From Coffea arabica (taxonomy: Eukaryota; Streptophyta; Magnoliopsida; Gentianales; Rubiaceae), in assembly GCF_036785885.1 (NCBI RefSeq), contig NC_092323.1:5868501-5932500 (forward strand): a stretch of DNA of 64,000 bases. The letters run 5' to 3'. Positions 62,326 to 64,000 of this stretch are shown in pieces (position 1 is the first letter of the stretch; the number at the start of each line of letters is the position of its first letter). The translations under genes and the position numbers were made by a program. The notes under the pieces were generated by a model, which worked only from the letters and a program-made list of their open reading frames with translations, was not told where the DNA came from and ran no database searches.

Positions 62326-64000
62326 ATGAAGTTAACGGCGTTGCAGCAGCAGAGTCGCCGGAGCAATAGCTTCAGAGGATCCTCGCCTTTAGATTCGTCA
62401 ATGGATGGGGCAATCAAATCTCCAGTTACGATTTTCTGGCTGGTTCTTCATGGTCTTTGCTGTTTAATTAGTCTTGTTTTGGGCTTCAGATTTTCTCGTT
62501 TAGTTTTCTTCCTTCTCTTTTCCAATACTTCCAATACCATGACTAGTAATAATTTGTACTCCACGTCCTCGTTCGGTAACCCGTCTGAACCCCTAGCTTT
62601 CCAGTCTACTTTAGGAGCTGTTACTTCTACTTCCACTTCACTTCCGGCTATGAATTTGACGACGGCGGCGGCTTCAGGGACGAGTAGTAGTCGGGTGGTG
62701 GTTGGGCGACACGGGATATTGATTAGGCCGTGGCCGCATCCGAATCCGGCTGAGGTGATGATGGCGCACCGGTTAATTGAGAGGGTGCAAAGGGAGCAGA
62801 GGATGCAATACGGGGTTAAGAACCCTAGGGCTGTGATTGCTATCACTCCAACTTACGTTCGGACTTTCCAGACGCTGCATCTTACTGGAGTGATGCATTC
62901 CTTGATGAACGTGCCCTATGATCTCGTCTGGATCGTTGTCGAGGCCGGTGCGGTTACCAATGAGACTGCTTCGCTGCTTGCTAAGTCTGGCCTTACAACT
63001 ATCCATGTTGAATACGGCAAGAAAATGCCGATTCTTTGGGAGGATCGGCACAAATTGGAGGCGAAGATGCGCCTACATGCTTTGAGGTATACAGAGTTTT
63101 TGACGTTTGGTTTTGGTTTCGGTTTTTGTTGAATTTTGTGTTAAATGCATACTAGTATTGAATTTGATGCACTCTAAGTGTTTTTCACACTTAACAGATT
63201 GGTGAGAGAGAAGAAACTAGATGGAATAGTGATATTTGCTGATGATAGTAATATGCTTAGTATGGAACTTTTTGATGAGATCCAAAATGTGAATCAGTTT
63301 GGGGCTGTTTCTGTTGGAATCCTTGCTCATTCGGGTGGTGATGGTGAGGATGAAACGGCAGTGGTACAGAAGGAAGAGGAAAAAAATTCAGGATTGCCAG
63401 TTCAGGGTCCAGCTTGCAATTCGTCGAATCATTTGGTGGGTTGGCAGACTTTCAATTCGGCTACGTTTATGGAGAGGAGTGCGAGGTATGTTGGTGATAG
63501 GGCAATTGTGCTGCCCAGGAAGATGGAGTGGGCTGGGTTTGTATTGAATTCTAGATTAGTCTGGAGGGATGCAGAAGATAAGCCAGATTGGGTGAGGGAT
63601 CTGGACGAGGTAGCTGCAGATGAAGAAGATGTTGAGAGTCCGCTGTCCTTTGTTAAGGATGCTTCTGTGGTGGAGCCTCTTGGGAGTTGTGGGCGTAAAG
63701 TCATGATCTGGTGGCTTCGAGTTGAAGCACGGGCAGACAGCAAATTCCCTGCCGGGTTAGTCTACAATCGTCATTTTTATTAAAACACTTTCACAGACTA
63801 TTCTCTTACATTATTCATGTGGTGTCCATATCTCATAGCTTTGTGCCTATATTTGTTTGATCGTCACTATGAATTCATTGTTGATTGAGATTTGTTTACT
63901 CATTTCATAAAGGTTGAATCAGCTTAAGGAATCTCCTGTGGTTATTGTACGATTATTAGTGCTGAGAACTGATGAGATAGGATACTCTGACATCATATCC
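62326..64000 (+). CDS. IRX14: IRX14/IRX14-LIKE glycosyltransferase family 43, 5' part
   Basis: Exon 1 is 62326-63086 and exon 2 is 63198-63755; both junctions are GT-AG and the join restores LHALRLVREKKLDG. The visible 439 residues hold a cytosolic N-terminus with the family's MKLTALQQ start, a Golgi membrane anchor (about 33-66), a stem, and the GT43 domain from NPRAVIAITPTYVRTFQ. The metal-binding DxD equivalent is FADDSNM (Asp269, Asp270). The tail end KFPAG should continue with a Trp-led exon beyond the window; nothing like it is in 63756-64000. With IRX9 and IRX10 it builds the xylan backbone in the Golgi. Arabidopsis IRX14-L (At5g67230) sits beside IRX15-L and the FMN oxidoreductase, matching the order here. 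Confidence 0.95.

Noticed and set aside
63900-64000. Possible IRX14 exon 3 after AAAG at 63911
   Set aside because: The frames do not give the Trp-led continuation expected after KFPAG; it reads as intron.

Overview
The window is nuclear DNA from a flowering plant, almost certainly a core eudicot. It has GT-AG introns, plant-only families (DUF579, GT43 IRX14, WRKY group IId, LRR receptor kinase), long AT-rich gaps and many plant transposons (solo Gypsy LTR, Helitrons, Stowaway, hAT, MULE-type MITEs, a tRNA-derived SINE). I cannot name the genus.

Layout. 1-2334: AT-rich, no gene. 2335-5891 (-): two-exon LRR receptor-like pseudokinase. 11675-12619 (+): one-exon IRX15/IRX15-L xylan gene. 14322-18403 (+): 12-exon 2-oxoglutarate/Fe(II) dioxygenase. 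18870-20570 (-): secreted Pro-rich LRR protein, copy 1. 22856-24636 (-): tRNA-dihydrouridine synthase copy 1, frameshifted. 25430-38220: Helitron remnant, solo LTR, further transposons, a near-perfect 92-nt-arm hairpin. 38221-48477: second copy of the block: truncated dioxygenase, Pro-rich LRR protein copy 2, intact dihydrouridine synthase copy 2, intact Helitron. 51392-52743 (-): WRKY group IId gene. 53 to 62 kb: MITEs and a SINE, no gene. 62326 to the right edge (+): 5' part of the GT43 gene IRX14/IRX14-L.

Two features organise the locus. First, gene order matches two Arabidopsis regions: At3g50230-At3g50220-At3g50210 (kinase, IRX15, dioxygenase) and At5g67200-At5g67210-At5g67220-At5g67230 (kinase, IRX15-L, FMN oxidoreductase, IRX14-L). 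The window looks like the unfractionated ancestral order, with two glucuronoxylan genes about 50 kb apart. Second, a direct tandem duplication, with breakpoints near 17014, 38220/38221 and 48477, copied the dioxygenase 3' half, the LRR gene and the synthase. The copies then diverged: copy 1 of the synthase broke, the copied dioxygenase is only a fragment, the LRR copies differ by 89 residues (mostly polyproline), and each copy gained its own small transposons, which the other copy shows as empty sites.

I see no CRISPR array, no complete nuclear tRNA or rRNA gene, and nothing that looks like a wholly new multi-gene system. The most unusual items are the conserved xylan-gene neighbourhood, the datable duplication, the Pro/Cys tract and the long hairpin at 37953-38144.
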